From the NCBI GenBank assembly GCA_009617715.1, contig VTFK01000554.1, forward strand, positions 62,001 through 126,000: a stretch of 64,000 bases of DNA, written 5' to 3'. This document shows positions 53,705 to 64,000 of the stretch, piece after piece. The notes beneath the pieces were generated by a model. It did no database searches. It saw only the letters and a program-made list of their open reading frames with translations, and had not been told where the DNA came from. The translations under genes were made by a program, and so were the position numbers. Origin of the DNA: Plectrocnemia conspersa (taxonomy: Eukaryota > Arthropoda > Insecta > Trichoptera > Polycentropodidae). The first letter of the stretch is position 1; each line of letters starts with the position of its first letter.

Positions 53705-53713
53705 TATTTTTTT
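53705..53713. repeat. Target-site duplication, left copy
   Basis: TATTTTTTT lies directly outside the GGCA terminus and is identical to 57067-57075. Its T-rich composition raises the chance of coincidence, but the flush position against mirrored termini on both sides argues for a real duplication. Confidence 0.7.
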
Positions 53714-54090
53714 GGCAACGTCACAAATGAGCGCGGACAAATGGGCGTGCGTCAAAAGAGCGCTGCATTATAAGCGCTGCGTCATAAGAGCGTTTACCGA
53801 AGTAGCGTTAGCCATATGAGCGTTTGACAAAAGAGAGCACGTCACAAGAGCGCAAAAATACTTTGAGAAAATCAAGTAATGAATATTTTAGGAATTAGGT
53901 ATAAAATATATGTAAATTGTGAGAAATTTCAAAAAATAAAAATTCACAAAATATAGGCGGTAAAATTGGTATTTTATGTACCAGAGCGTAATGACTATTA
54001 AAATAATAAGACAATAAAAACATTATTATTTAATAATTATTACGTACATACTCAAGTATGGCTCCCCATCCCCATACGTACGATATACAT
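53714..54090 (+). repeat. Left long terminal inverted repeat of the foldback element
   Basis: The first 150 bases hold about nine units of 14-17 bases with a core resembling RTCAtAAGAGCG (for example GCGTCAAAAGAGCG and GCGTCATAAGAGCG). They are followed by AT-rich sequence ending in CGATATACAT. Each feature is found in mirror order in the right arm. The units are far more GC-rich than the surrounding DNA. Arrays like this at transposon ends often act as transposase binding sites; that role is inferred here. Confidence 0.8.
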
Positions 54091-56668
54091 ATATTTTTAT
54101 TAAAATGAAACGCTGGTTTTGAATTTATCATTAGATTTGTTCTGTAATGTTTCATTAAATTGACAAATAATTGTCGACTCGACTAGCAATAAATGCGCAG
54201 GTATATTAATTATATGCGATAAATAAAATATAATATTCAATTTTCACAGCATCGCGGTTGGATTTTGGGGTCCTTCGGCTTAATAAATTGATGGAAGGAA
54301 CACGAAATTCACAAAAAAATAGTTTAATCGTAATCGCAAAAAATTTAGGTCTCTAGTAATAACACAATAAAACTAAATTTCAGACTAATAAAAGAATCAT
54401 AAAGATTTACCAATTACTACTTTAAGTCTTATTATCGTAAACATAATTTTAATTTTAATTTTAGTATTTAAAAAATCATAAGTAACTCCCTTTTTGACAA
54501 TTAAATTGAATTCGGCAATATTAATGTTTAAACTATAATAAGATTTAAATAATATTTTTCATATAAATAAACTTGAAATCATCGACATAATACTTTAAGT
54601 AGGTCAACAACAACAACCAAGGTGACCTTCGCGTCACTCGCATTAAAAAAACAAACAGATGCATTAAAATAATTCGAATTAGAGATAAATATTTTAAAAA
54701 TAGACAAAGAGGTGAATGACATTTGTTATTTTTAATGAAGCATAACCTTGAATTGTCTGAATGCATCTAGAAATATTTAAAAAAACAACCAGTAGCTATG
54801 CGACCGCGGACGTAAACGGTCGAATAAATTGTTTTGTTACATTTTTCTCGAATAAGTGTTCTCGTTCATATTTTTTTATAATAATATCCGTTTCGATGTT
54901 TTTTTTAATTATAAAGTGATAGTGTAATTCAGTGTATATGTTAGAATTAAGCAGTGTATAATTCAAATTAGTGTTTATAATGTTATTACTATGCAAAGCA
55001 CCGTTACACCAGTGTTTTTCCACGGTTGCAACCGTCCCTTTTGCCGATTTTGGTTGCCGATTGACGCCGAAAGCGCGAGGCCGCGAGGATATTTGCAATT
55101 CTAGGCATCATGCGGTTGACAAGGTAATGTCTTTTTAATTTTATGTGTAACCCTTTGTGCTAGTAACTCGACAATTGGTCGACATCGTATTCCAAGCGTT
55201 GCACTCAAAACTTGAAATGCATTTATTGGCTTTGTGTTGGAGCTAATTTTGCCAATTTTAATTTATTAATGGGAAAAAAACTTCCGGTAAACACATTTTA
55301 GTAATATTAAATCTTTAATGTATGCAAATAACTCAATAATAAGTTTATTGTAAATTTTTTAATTGGAATATGGTCGTTACGCGTGGTGTTAAGACCGATA
55401 ATTGACAACGATAATTTACGGTGTCAATTAAATTCATTTTTTTTCCTTCGACGGGTATCTATATTTTTATAATATGGGATGAAACGGGATTATATGCTCT
55501 AATTGTGCATATTTGTTACTTAATATTGTGTGTCGGTTAAAAGAGCGAGATGCAAGCAGAGCTCGCTTTTTCGCTCGCACTATTCAAATCAGCGATTGAC
55601 AACTATCGACAACTCAAATAATAATATTAATTAATTATAAATACATATATTGATTTATTTTTACAAATTATTTATATAATTAAGAATGACGATATAACAA
55701 TGTTATTACTATGACAGTAATAGTAGTAGGAATGATATCTAACCACTTAAAACAAGATGGATTATGGTAATATTTTATGCAAATACTCTTATTTTAATCT
55801 TAAATGGTATGATGCGCCAAGTAAATATTGTTAACCTAATATAATACCTCTGCACCAAGAGATTTATTTACCTGAAACTATAAAATAATATATCTATTTA
55901 TAAAAACACTAATCAATTTACTAAGAGAGATTAGCATAATAGTTTATTATTATTATTTTTAACCTAATAAAAATATTGTTTCTGAAATATGTTTAAGTAT
56001 ATATGGTCTTCTTTTAAAATTGTAAATTCTACAATTTTTTTTATATAATTTTCATTTTAATTTTTAATTTCATTTATTTTATACACTTTCTGGATTGATA
56101 GTGCAGAAAGAGCATTTAGTATGCTAAGACTATTTCTACCAATATTAAATCTTGTACAAGTTTCAAGTTTTAGAATTATCTTTTAATGTTATCATTTTTT
56201 ATGATAAATTTAATTATTTTTTTAAAAACTGTTTTAATAAATTTCTAAGTATTTTGGTTTGTCCAAATATGGTTTTAATATCAAATATCATTAGGGAATA
56301 ACAGTATTTTCATATTTCTAAGGTATCGGGTTTTCTAATAAGAAATTACAATTTTTTTCTTCCACTAAAATTAATGTATAATTGTCAATTGGAGTTTGGT
56401 AAGTCTTTTTAGGAGATTCGATCTTTTCATTGAGCATTGTTTCAAAATGTTGTAGTGCTTGTTTTGCAAAAAAAATAATTATTCGATTTTAGTGATTATT
56501 TTTAATATTTTTCTTAAAAACCACAAGATTTTATGTCTATCTTTATCTTCCAAATTATAACATCTAAAAATATTAGGGCGATATTCAAAGCTAGGTATAG
56601 ATAAAAAGGGTATTTTGTCAAATATTGTAAATCTTACAGTATTATTTATAGTAATCTTAATCTCACTG
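54091..56668. other. Interior of the foldback element
   Basis: This stretch is AT-rich and has no recognisable transposase. It holds the GC-rich patch at 54980-55138 and a second small GC-rich spot at 55535-55615 with GCGAG/CTCGC repeats in both orientations. Nothing else was identified. Confidence 0.5.
54980..55138 (+). other. GC-rich exon-like patch inside the foldback element
   Basis: An ATG at 54980 opens 48 codons (starting MLLLCKAPLHQC, later FADFGCRLTPKARGRED, ending HHAVDK) up to a plausible donor AAG|GTAATG at 55124. Unspliced, the frame would stop at 55136. The opposite strand is also open across the patch (100 codons, 54796-55098), so openness alone does not show coding. The base composition is far from the AT-rich interior around it. 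It may be host sequence captured by the transposon, or a remnant of the element's own gene. I do not recognise either translation. Confidence 0.25.
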
Positions 56669-57066
56669 ATGTATATCGTATGTATGGAAATGGGGAGCCA
56701 TACTTTCGTATGTACGTAATGATTAATAAATAATAATGTTTTTATTTACTAATCAATTTAATCGTCATTATGCTCTGGCACATAAAATACTAATTTTACC
56801 GCCTATATTTCGTGAATTTTCATTCTTTGTAAATTTCCCACAAGTTACTTATATTTTATATTCCTAATTCCTAAAATATTCATTACTTGATATTCTCCAA
56901 GTATTTTTGCGCTCTTATGACGCGCTCTCTTTTTTAAAGCGCTCATATGTCTCTCTGCGCATTTGACGCACGCTATTTTGTTACAGCGCTACTTTGGTAA
57001 ACGCTCTTATGACGCAGCGCTTATATGACCGCGCTTATTTGACACACGCTCTTTTGACCGGCTGCC
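56669..57066 (-). repeat. Right long terminal inverted repeat of the foldback element
   Basis: Read as reverse complement, this arm starts GGCAGCCGGTC, carries about ten GAGCG/AAGCG units over about 160 bases, then matches the left arm through ATCAAGTAATGAATATTTTA, the GGCGGTAAAATTAG stretch and the GGCTCCCCAT block. It is slightly longer than the left arm because of small insertions in the unit array. Confidence 0.8.
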
Positions 57067-57075
57067 TATTTTTTT
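57067..57075. repeat. Target-site duplication, right copy
   Basis: TATTTTTTT lies directly outside the TGCC terminus and is identical to 53705-53713. Nine bases is the usual duplication length for Mutator-like elements. Confidence 0.7.
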
Positions 57076-59119
57076 CTAATTGCAATCTAAAAAATAAATT
57101 AAATATTCTGTTATAACATAATGTGTTGTTTATATATTATATATTGTTTAATAAAAAATCGATAGCTACATTTATCGGTACTTGACAGAATATAAAATAC
57201 GAGTAAAAAATATTGTCAAACATAATGTGGTGAAGGATTTAAATTACTTTAAATAATAATATTTCATTATAAAAAAATATTTTTTATAATTATCAATATA
57301 AATTATGCTTTCTTATTCATTAAAGGCGAAGGCAAACTTCAGTATTTAACGTTTATTGCTGTGCTTAATATCACTTAAAATAAATTGCTTTTGCGATAAT
57401 TACATTGTATACTGATTCAAAGCGATATCACGCCATTACCCCCGGTTAAATATACATAATTTTTTTGTAATATTGAGGGATACTTGGAAAATATAAGCAC
57501 TTTTATCTTAACACCTTATTACAGTTAAATTTAAATATTTGCCGTTTTCAGTTAGCTATTATTAAGATTTATAAATATTAATGTGTACTAATCATTATAG
57601 AAAATTGGTGTAAGGAATTATAGTCCATACGGCAAACCTCTAATCGTTCTGACCCTCATTCGGGTAATAGGCTTTGTCTCGTGGCTAATTCGAAAATGGA
57701 GGCCCTCTTTAACAATTCACCGCATTGAAACGATGTCATGAATATGACAAGAGCTTTCGAAAATGAGTCAAATTCACACATTTCCACTCTGAGATATAGG
57801 TCTTCCGAACCTTGCGAATATTAAATCCGTGTCGCTAAATATCAAGACGTATTCCTCAGACCTAATAAATTTGGTAAGTGTTCCCTCGTGTGTGTACTAA
57901 TTTGGGCATCATAAGTTGTGCTTACAACAGTTTAAATCGCATTAGCATATTTGAGCTGCTAAGTTCGAAAGGAATAATGAATGTTGCGAAAGTAATTATA
58001 GACATTGTTTTAAAAACAGGGATGTACAATTTTTAAATATTTATTTTAAATAAAAATCAATATTCTTAAATAATTGCCACACATTGATAAAATGTATCGT
58101 TCCATTAAATACGCTTTAAAATTAATCTGTCAATGCTGTTTCGTATATTAAAAAGTCCTTGTATTTTGTCTAAGATCTGTTTTACAAAGTTGAAGATACA
58201 TTTACTGTAAAATTTATATTATGTAGCAAATCTTTATTAAAGTTTTAAAAATATATTAAAAACGTGTTCGTAATAAGTAATTTATCTGCGAGTTGTTCAA
58301 ACAAGAAATATGAAAATAAAAAAGAGATTAGTCCTTTTCAATGATTAAATTTTTAATTTCACCGCTTTCAAAGCGAGACCTTATTCTCTTTCGCCGATGT
58401 ATTGTACGTCGATCCCTGAAAGGCATTCTTCATTTTCGTGATATTTAATCGGATGTGCAATTTAAATATTTACCAGGACGTAGGATGTCTGCTTCTGCGA
58501 ATATCTCCGCCCTTTGTTTCATTTTAACCGTTGGCGAATTCCGAATAGAAATTGGGGTTTTGTGAATCGATTTACACCTCTCTAATGGTCAAAAATGACG
58601 ACTGACATACGTCAAATTTGACGTGTACCACGCGAGCGGAATGACCACTGAAATATCAAGCGAACATATATCAAATTTCAATTGTATGTTGTAAATATGA
58701 TTCATACAATTTAGACAGAATAATAAAATTTTAAATAAGTTTAGGCTATTTATAAATCATTTTAAAGTAGAAACTAGTTTAAGAATTAAAATATTTAGAT
58801 GACGATGATAAAAAGTTATTATATCTTTTTAAATATATATAAAAAAAATTAAAATCAGTAAAACTGAATTTAAAATAGTAGAGAACATAGAAGTAAATAT
58901 AAAAAACTATTACAGATATTCGAAAGTTTGTACAGGTATATTCAATTCCCACAGACATACATACAAGTCAATACATATTAAATATATATCTTTGCTATAC
59001 TTTTTTAAGAAAGCTATTTTTTTGAGTAGCCAATATTTAAAAATATTTTTATACTGGTAAACAAACTTTTACTTTACTTATAAATAACAGTCAGTAGCAG
59101 GACTTAACCAGTATTTTCA
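57076..59119. other. Presumed intron, with two GC-richer islands
   Basis: Islands at 57640-57980 and 58340-58650 are non-repetitive and compositionally distinct. The second contains TGACATACGTCA and AAATTTGACGTG, which resemble cAMP-response or bZIP half sites. No exon was recognised. Confidence 0.45.
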
Positions 59120-59700
59120 TGAATTAAATAGTGGTATAAACCGGTGACTAATATCTGAATGTTATGGGTTCGAAACCCACATGGACCCTAGTGTTTTTAT
59201 ATGTCAATCGTGTCTGGGAGATGATTATTGTATATTTAAAATTCTAATTGAATATGACAAATTAGGTTTTCCGTAATTTTCCTTACCTCACGGATGAATA
59301 TTATTTTTTATTTGTTTTATTTTATTAATTTATTAAGTTAATATAGCTTATTGCTTAGACATTAAACAAATTTAATCGAAACAAACATATAAAACATAGT
59401 ATAATAAAGACTTAATAATATAATTTATTTTTTAATGCACAAAGCTGTTTCTTTATTCCATTTAGGAATCCCGCTACATTTTTATTTTTTCGGATTTTCC
59501 TAGAAATATTATTATACAAATTTACATTTCTGTACATTATTCCTCTGGGCAATAATTGATTGTGAGCTGTATTTATAGTTAAATATTAATAAAATAGATG
59601 TTACAGTTTGGTGTTTTACTACTTAAAGTAAGTATTTGCTTAATTTATTTACCTTGTTGTAACGCATTGGGCTTACGCCTGTTATGTTGCAACGAAAGAT
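59120..59700 (+). repeat. tRNA-headed dispersed repeat, copy 2
   Basis: An A-box-like AGTGGTATAAAC (59130) and a B box GGGTTCGAAACCCAC (59164) are spaced as in a tRNA. They are followed by an AT-rich body and by GTTTGGTGTTT (59606) and TTGTTGTAACGCATTGGGCT (59654). The last two blocks match copy 1. The body is longer than in copy 1, so internal insertions or deletions are needed. The open frame at 59598-59852 lies over this repeat and is not a gene. Confidence 0.45.
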
Positions 59701-62700
59701 TTAAAACGATAAATATATTTAATTGGTCTGCTTATCATATACTTTTCAATTATTTTTTTACGGACATCTTTTTAAGAAGGTGCAAATTTAAAAATACCAA
59801 TTATTTTGCTCAAACAATGCATAAATTTATTCTGCTTCTTAGAAATAGTTAATATGCAACAAAGGTGATTTAGATTTAGAAAATTATACTGTAAGCAATT
59901 ACTTAAAATAATTTAACCTCTAAAAACTATAAATTATATTAACATTACTTAAAGCTTTTTAAATTAAATGTAGTTTTACCATATCAAGTAATTTTATTTT
60001 ATCATAATTGCTATTTTTGTATTTTTAACTTTAATGGCCTTAATAAATTAAATTTGTACTCATATGTACACTTCTATGAACATAAAGATATTCACATGTG
60101 GCTTTATTAATTAAAATTTTACTTTTCTGTACACTTAATGATATTCATCAAACGTATACATTTTACTCAAAGCTGTTCTGAAATTTAAGAATAACAAGAA
60201 ATTACATTATAATAACAACTGGTTTTTACCATATGAAAAAAAAACAATGACGACTATATTCGTTAGAAATACATAAATTTCTTGACTTTTAAAGTAAATA
60301 ATAATACCTAAACATTGCTCTCAAATATGTCTTTCTTATCTATAAATATTGATAAAACTGTGATTTCTAAATCTAGTAAAATTGAGGTATTTAATTTTTT
60401 TTTTCAAATCGTTTTATGGAAATTTGTGAAATACGGTTTTAGAATTTTTAAATATATTCTTATTAAAAAATAATTGAAATAACGACAATTACCGTGTCCA
60501 TAATAATTTTATGACATTTTTTTCCTTAATTTAAATTTTTATTATACAATAAAATTTATTGATGGCAGTTTGTGACACTCAATACAAATTGATGTATTAC
60601 GATAGGGGATAAGTTTTACAAAACAATTTTATAATGGAATAATTAACATATACAAAAATATTTAAAGAACAAAATAATTTTATTTATTCACAATTAAAAT
60701 TATTTAGATTATTTTATATATTCAATCTCATGCATCTTTGAGAATAACAGAAAGCTCAAAACAATTTTACAATCTGGTAGTAATGATGATACAAATTTTA
60801 GCAAAGAGTTTAATGGATTTGAAACGACTAGCAAAACGACAACAATTAAACAGTTCTTGAGCGATGCATTGTTTACGATTAAAGCTATTTTCAGGCCAAA
60901 TTAACGCAATCTATCAGATGCTAATGATTTTACCATTTAAAAGCCAGAAAATATGTTAAATTACATAATATTTTATTGTATTTAAAAATAGGTAAAATAT
61001 ATTATCTTTTAAATATATCATTAGCAATAATTTGCTGTCCAGAGAAAGCAAAATAACTAGTCGCAACGAACAATGACTTAATTTTGTTCTTTTAAATTAA
61101 AATTTTTCAGCAATACACATGGTTCAAGGACAGTTGTGTGTATTATTTTTATTTTTTTCCTGAAATATTTTTTTTATACTGTATTGTGAAAGTATTGTTA
61201 GGAGTTTATGTAAAATTGTAGGGATTTTTGCATAGAAAATTTTGGCTTTACAATAAGACCTAAGCTAGGCAACTAACCTACGAATTAAGTCTAACGTTCA
61301 CCGTATATACAATTCCCAGGACTTAATGCTCTGAAATTATCATAAGGTCCTTTGTGCTGGTTTGCCCGCACAATAACACCACGAGTCGTAATTGTATTTA
61401 TTACTGAAATGCTTTCTTTTTATTAAATCTTAGCTTTGCCTAGCTAAATGCATACTTTAAATGGGAAACAGTCGCGTAAAACGCTTAATTCACAATTAAC
61501 GTTAACGACAATGAATTGTTTGCGATTTATGGGAAGTTTATTCATTATAAATCATATTAATTATAATTTACTTTTAGCGCTAATTAATTACTCGTCGAAT
61601 GAAAAATATTGATTTTTACTTCTTGGAATAAATTAATGTTTTAATTTGTATTTTGAATAAATACCATATTATTACAACTGATGTAACTTATTATTGAAAA
61701 TAATAAATATTTTTTATCAAAATATGTAGGTCATTTGAAAAGTTTTCAAGCTTATGAAAAATAAATATTTTTTTTTTCTCTTTCAATTTTTTAACATAAT
61801 CCCTTTTAACTTACTTTATTTAGCAATGTAAAAGTGTTTTTACTTTCTATAGGAGAAGTTTGTCGTCGCTTTTTTATGGTTCAATAAAAATCAATAAGAT
61901 ATAAAAATAGATTAATTTAAATTAGGTGAATAATCTGGGTTTTTCACTGATTTTTTTAGTTCATTGTTTTAAAAGGCTAGTATAACAGTAAAAATTATCG
62001 TTTAAATTTTCGGAATATAATTAATGAGCAATATTACCTATTTATTTCAGAAAACAGTAGACATAACATATCCTGTAGTCAAAATTGATTTGGCCTTCTA
62101 TGATAAAGACTAATTACATTGCTTTTTTTATTTAAATATTTAGTATGATTAAAAATTAAGTAAGAAAAGGGTTGTAACAGTATTGATGAGCCTGCAATTT
62201 AATTATATTTTAAATTAACTGAGTCTGTTAAGTAAAAAAAAAATAAACATAATGTAGAATGTTTTTTATTGTATTGGGTCTCATTAAATTTGTTTTACTC
62301 TTGCCGAATCTATAAAATAACCATGCTTCTTAAAAAAATGACTACGTTTTTTAACCAGCAGGTTATAGTGGTATAAGTTACACTGTTAAAGGTCTATATG
62401 TCTAAGACATTAAAATTAGCGATTATTAAATAAATATAATTTCGATAACAGATTAGATTTACGTAACGCTATTTTAAGTCATAGAAAATATATTTTGTAT
62501 TTAACAATGAAAAACGCTACAATTTGCGATTGTTCAGCTAATGCGGACTAATTAAATGCGGATATAGCTTATTATTAAAAGTGTTTTAGTATCATACTAT
62601 AGCTGAAAAGTTAATTTATATTTATATTGTAAAAAAAGTTAGTTGCGTATTTGGAGAGTAACGTATACTGAAGTTACTATATTTTTTTTTAGCAATACAA

Positions 62701-63902
62701 TATCTAAAAAAATAGTGTATATTTTCCAATTTTATTAAAACAGTGATATATTTATATAATACAATATCGCTATTTATATTGATAACAGTGCTAATATTGC
62801 TGTTTCAACAAAAATGAAGTTTAAAAATATTATGTCAGAGCTTACAAATAATGACGATATATTGCTTGTGGTTTATATAATTAAATAGCATAAATTTATA
62901 AAATTATTATGATCCATTTACTGATAATGAAAAGGCTATATATAGTTAATATTTTGATTTTCGCTGCTAAAGCAAATATAATAGTCAATCTAATCACATG
63001 TCAAATAAAATGTGCATATGAAAGTGGTTAATTTGATTAGATCAAGTTCCAAAACATATTTAAAAAACATCGAATCGTTATTATTTTGTGTCTTTTTACA
63101 CAAAAATATTAAAGTTCTTACATGGCTTCTCAAACTTGGATATATAGTTCATATATATTTTAAAATACCATTCTTTCCGACTTACTTCTAAGACTTTTAG
63201 TATAAATTGAAATCCCAAAAATCATCTTTCAGCAAGCAGTAATCAATTAGATTATCAATATTTCCGTAACGCTAAATTATTAATTAAGAAAATAAAGATT
63301 TAAATTTTTTTTTAAATATTTTTTTGTATAAAAAACATTGATAAGCTAAATAAAGTTTTAACAGATTTGATATTTTACATCGCCAAAGGGTACGCAAGTC
63401 AAAAAAAGTTGATTGATAGCTAGCTGCACATAATTAATGATTTATGGTATCGTAACACTTTAAATGGCTTACTGCAGGGTTAATTTTCTTATCTTGTGCA
63501 ATTAATATAAAATTCTAAAGTTCATATTTTCGTCAATGAAGGTGAACCAAAATATTTTCCATCATTTTGAAAACCTCGGTTGAGAATAAACCTAAATTTT
63601 AATATAGACAGATTTTTAAATTATGTTTTAATTTTATATATTTTAATATAGCTAAAAAAATATAGTATAACCTTGCCACCGTACATCCTTGCATATGTAA
63701 TAAAAACTAGTATTTCAAATACTAATCTAATCTAATAAATAAATAGTAACAAAAACAACTTTCGTAAAAAATATTGCTTAGAGATTCTTAAATTTTATGC
63801 ACACACTTTTAGTTTACTATTAATTTAAAAATTAAAACTCTCGACAATGGATGTATATTTTATTACACTGAATTTGACTCTGTGATTAATTTTAACTTTT
63901 TA
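59701..63902. other. Presumed intron, AT-rich
   Basis: No gene was found. One GC-richer island at 61240-61560 contains several ATTA-type homeodomain core words and AACGTTAACG. The remainder is AT-rich and featureless. Confidence 0.5.
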
Positions 63903-64000
63903 TTAACCCTTTGCGCTCATAAGTTTTGAATGCATTTTAAAAACAAAATTTTGAATGCATTTTATGGGTTTCTAATCATTGATTTTTTAATATTAATTTA
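63903..64000 (+). mobile_element. Possible piggyBac-like terminus at the window edge
   Basis: A TTAA at 63903 is followed at once by CCCTTTGCGCTCATAAG. TTAA followed by CCC and a T-rich start is the usual end of piggyBac-like elements. Inside it TTTGAATGCATTTTA occurs twice (63925 and 63950). The other end would lie outside the window, so this is only suggestive. Confidence 0.25.
63925..63964 (+). repeat. Short tandem direct repeat
   Basis: TTTGAATGCATTTTA occurs at 63925-63939 and 63950-63964, a 25-base period, within the possible piggyBac-like end. Confidence 0.8.

Larger units (their letters stand above)
53714..57066. mobile_element. Mutator-like/foldback DNA transposon with long inverted repeats and 9-bp target duplication
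   Basis: The left arm (53714-54090) reappears as its reverse complement at 56669-57066. Shared landmarks in mirrored order are the GAGCG-type unit array, a CAAAAATACTT stretch, ATCAAGTAATGAATATTTTA, ATATAGGCGGTAAAATT, CCAGAGC, GGCTCCCCAT and CGATATACAT. The outermost bases are GGCA on the left and TGCC on the right. The flanking 9 bases are identical on both sides: TATTTTTTT at 53705-53713 and at 57067-57075. A 9-bp duplication with long arms starting with G is typical of Mutator-like elements; arms built of short repeats are typical of foldback elements. The arms are clearly diverged, so the copy is not recent. The interior of about 2.6 kb has no long open frame and no recognisable transposase, so the copy is non-autonomous. 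The superfamily assignment is inferred from structure alone. Confidence 0.75.

Noticed and set aside
54796..55098. 100-codon minus frame inside the foldback element as a gene
   Set aside because: Two-thirds of it is AT-rich and featureless; only the first 30 codons lie in the GC-rich patch, which is open on the other strand too.
59110..59190. Functional tRNA gene
   Set aside because: A- and B-box-like words are correctly spaced, but the acceptor and anticodon stems do not pair; a tRNA-derived repeat explains it better.
59598..59852. 84-codon frame with cysteine-rich start
   Set aside because: It overlaps the dispersed GTTGTAACGCATTGGGCT repeat also found at 9044, so the cysteines come from a repeat rather than a gene.

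Overview
This is AT-rich nuclear DNA from a eukaryote, most likely an insect. The reasons are one exon with textbook GT-AG borders, a decayed jockey-type LINE reverse transcriptase, several hAT-like transposon ends, a Mutator-like/foldback element, and tens of kilobases without any long open reading frame. Nothing looks bacterial or viral: there are no gene-dense strands, Shine-Dalgarno sites, rRNA or CRISPR arrays. The order of insect cannot be fixed from what is seen. The many short open frames (60 to 125 codons) are nearly all chance frames in A/T-rich sequence.

The only protein-coding exon I can defend is at 44546-44720 on the + strand. It encodes 58 residues that resemble, from memory of the family, the start of the extracellular amino-terminal domain of an insect GluN2-type NMDA glutamate receptor (Nmdar2). 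It starts in phase 0 after a pyrimidine tract and CAG, and ends in phase 1 before GTGAGT. No other exon of this gene was recognised, so the rest of the window is probably long introns and/or 5' flank. Several GC-richer, non-repetitive islands around it (for example 44885-45320, 47080-47500, 51650-52600, 57640-57980, 58340-58650 and 61240-61560) are candidates for conserved intronic regulatory DNA, but that is inference.

The rest is a transposon graveyard. From left to right: a possible hAT terminus and an old repeat (5948-6480, with a diverged relative near 43330-43440); a tRNA-headed repeat family with copies at 8780-9095 and 59120-59700; hAT-like pieces at 13371-13545, 27976-28940, 32161-32580, 34317-35551 and 39005-39075; a broken jockey reverse transcriptase at 22043-22568; GC-rich unclassified repeats at 25170-25790 and 29505-30025, the latter holding a perfect 24-bp hairpin; an unclassified repeat family with copies at 32875-33353 and 50035-50450; and a possible piggyBac-like terminus at the right edge.

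The most striking structure is at 53714-57066. It is a 3.35-kb element with long inverted repeats (about 380-400 bp each), flanked by an identical 9-bp duplication TATTTTTTT and ending in GGCA...TGCC. The outer part of each arm is an array of about nine or ten short units built on a core like RTCAtAAGAGCG. This fits a non-autonomous Mutator-like/foldback transposon. Its interior has no recognisable transposase, but it holds a GC-rich exon-like patch that could be captured host sequence.
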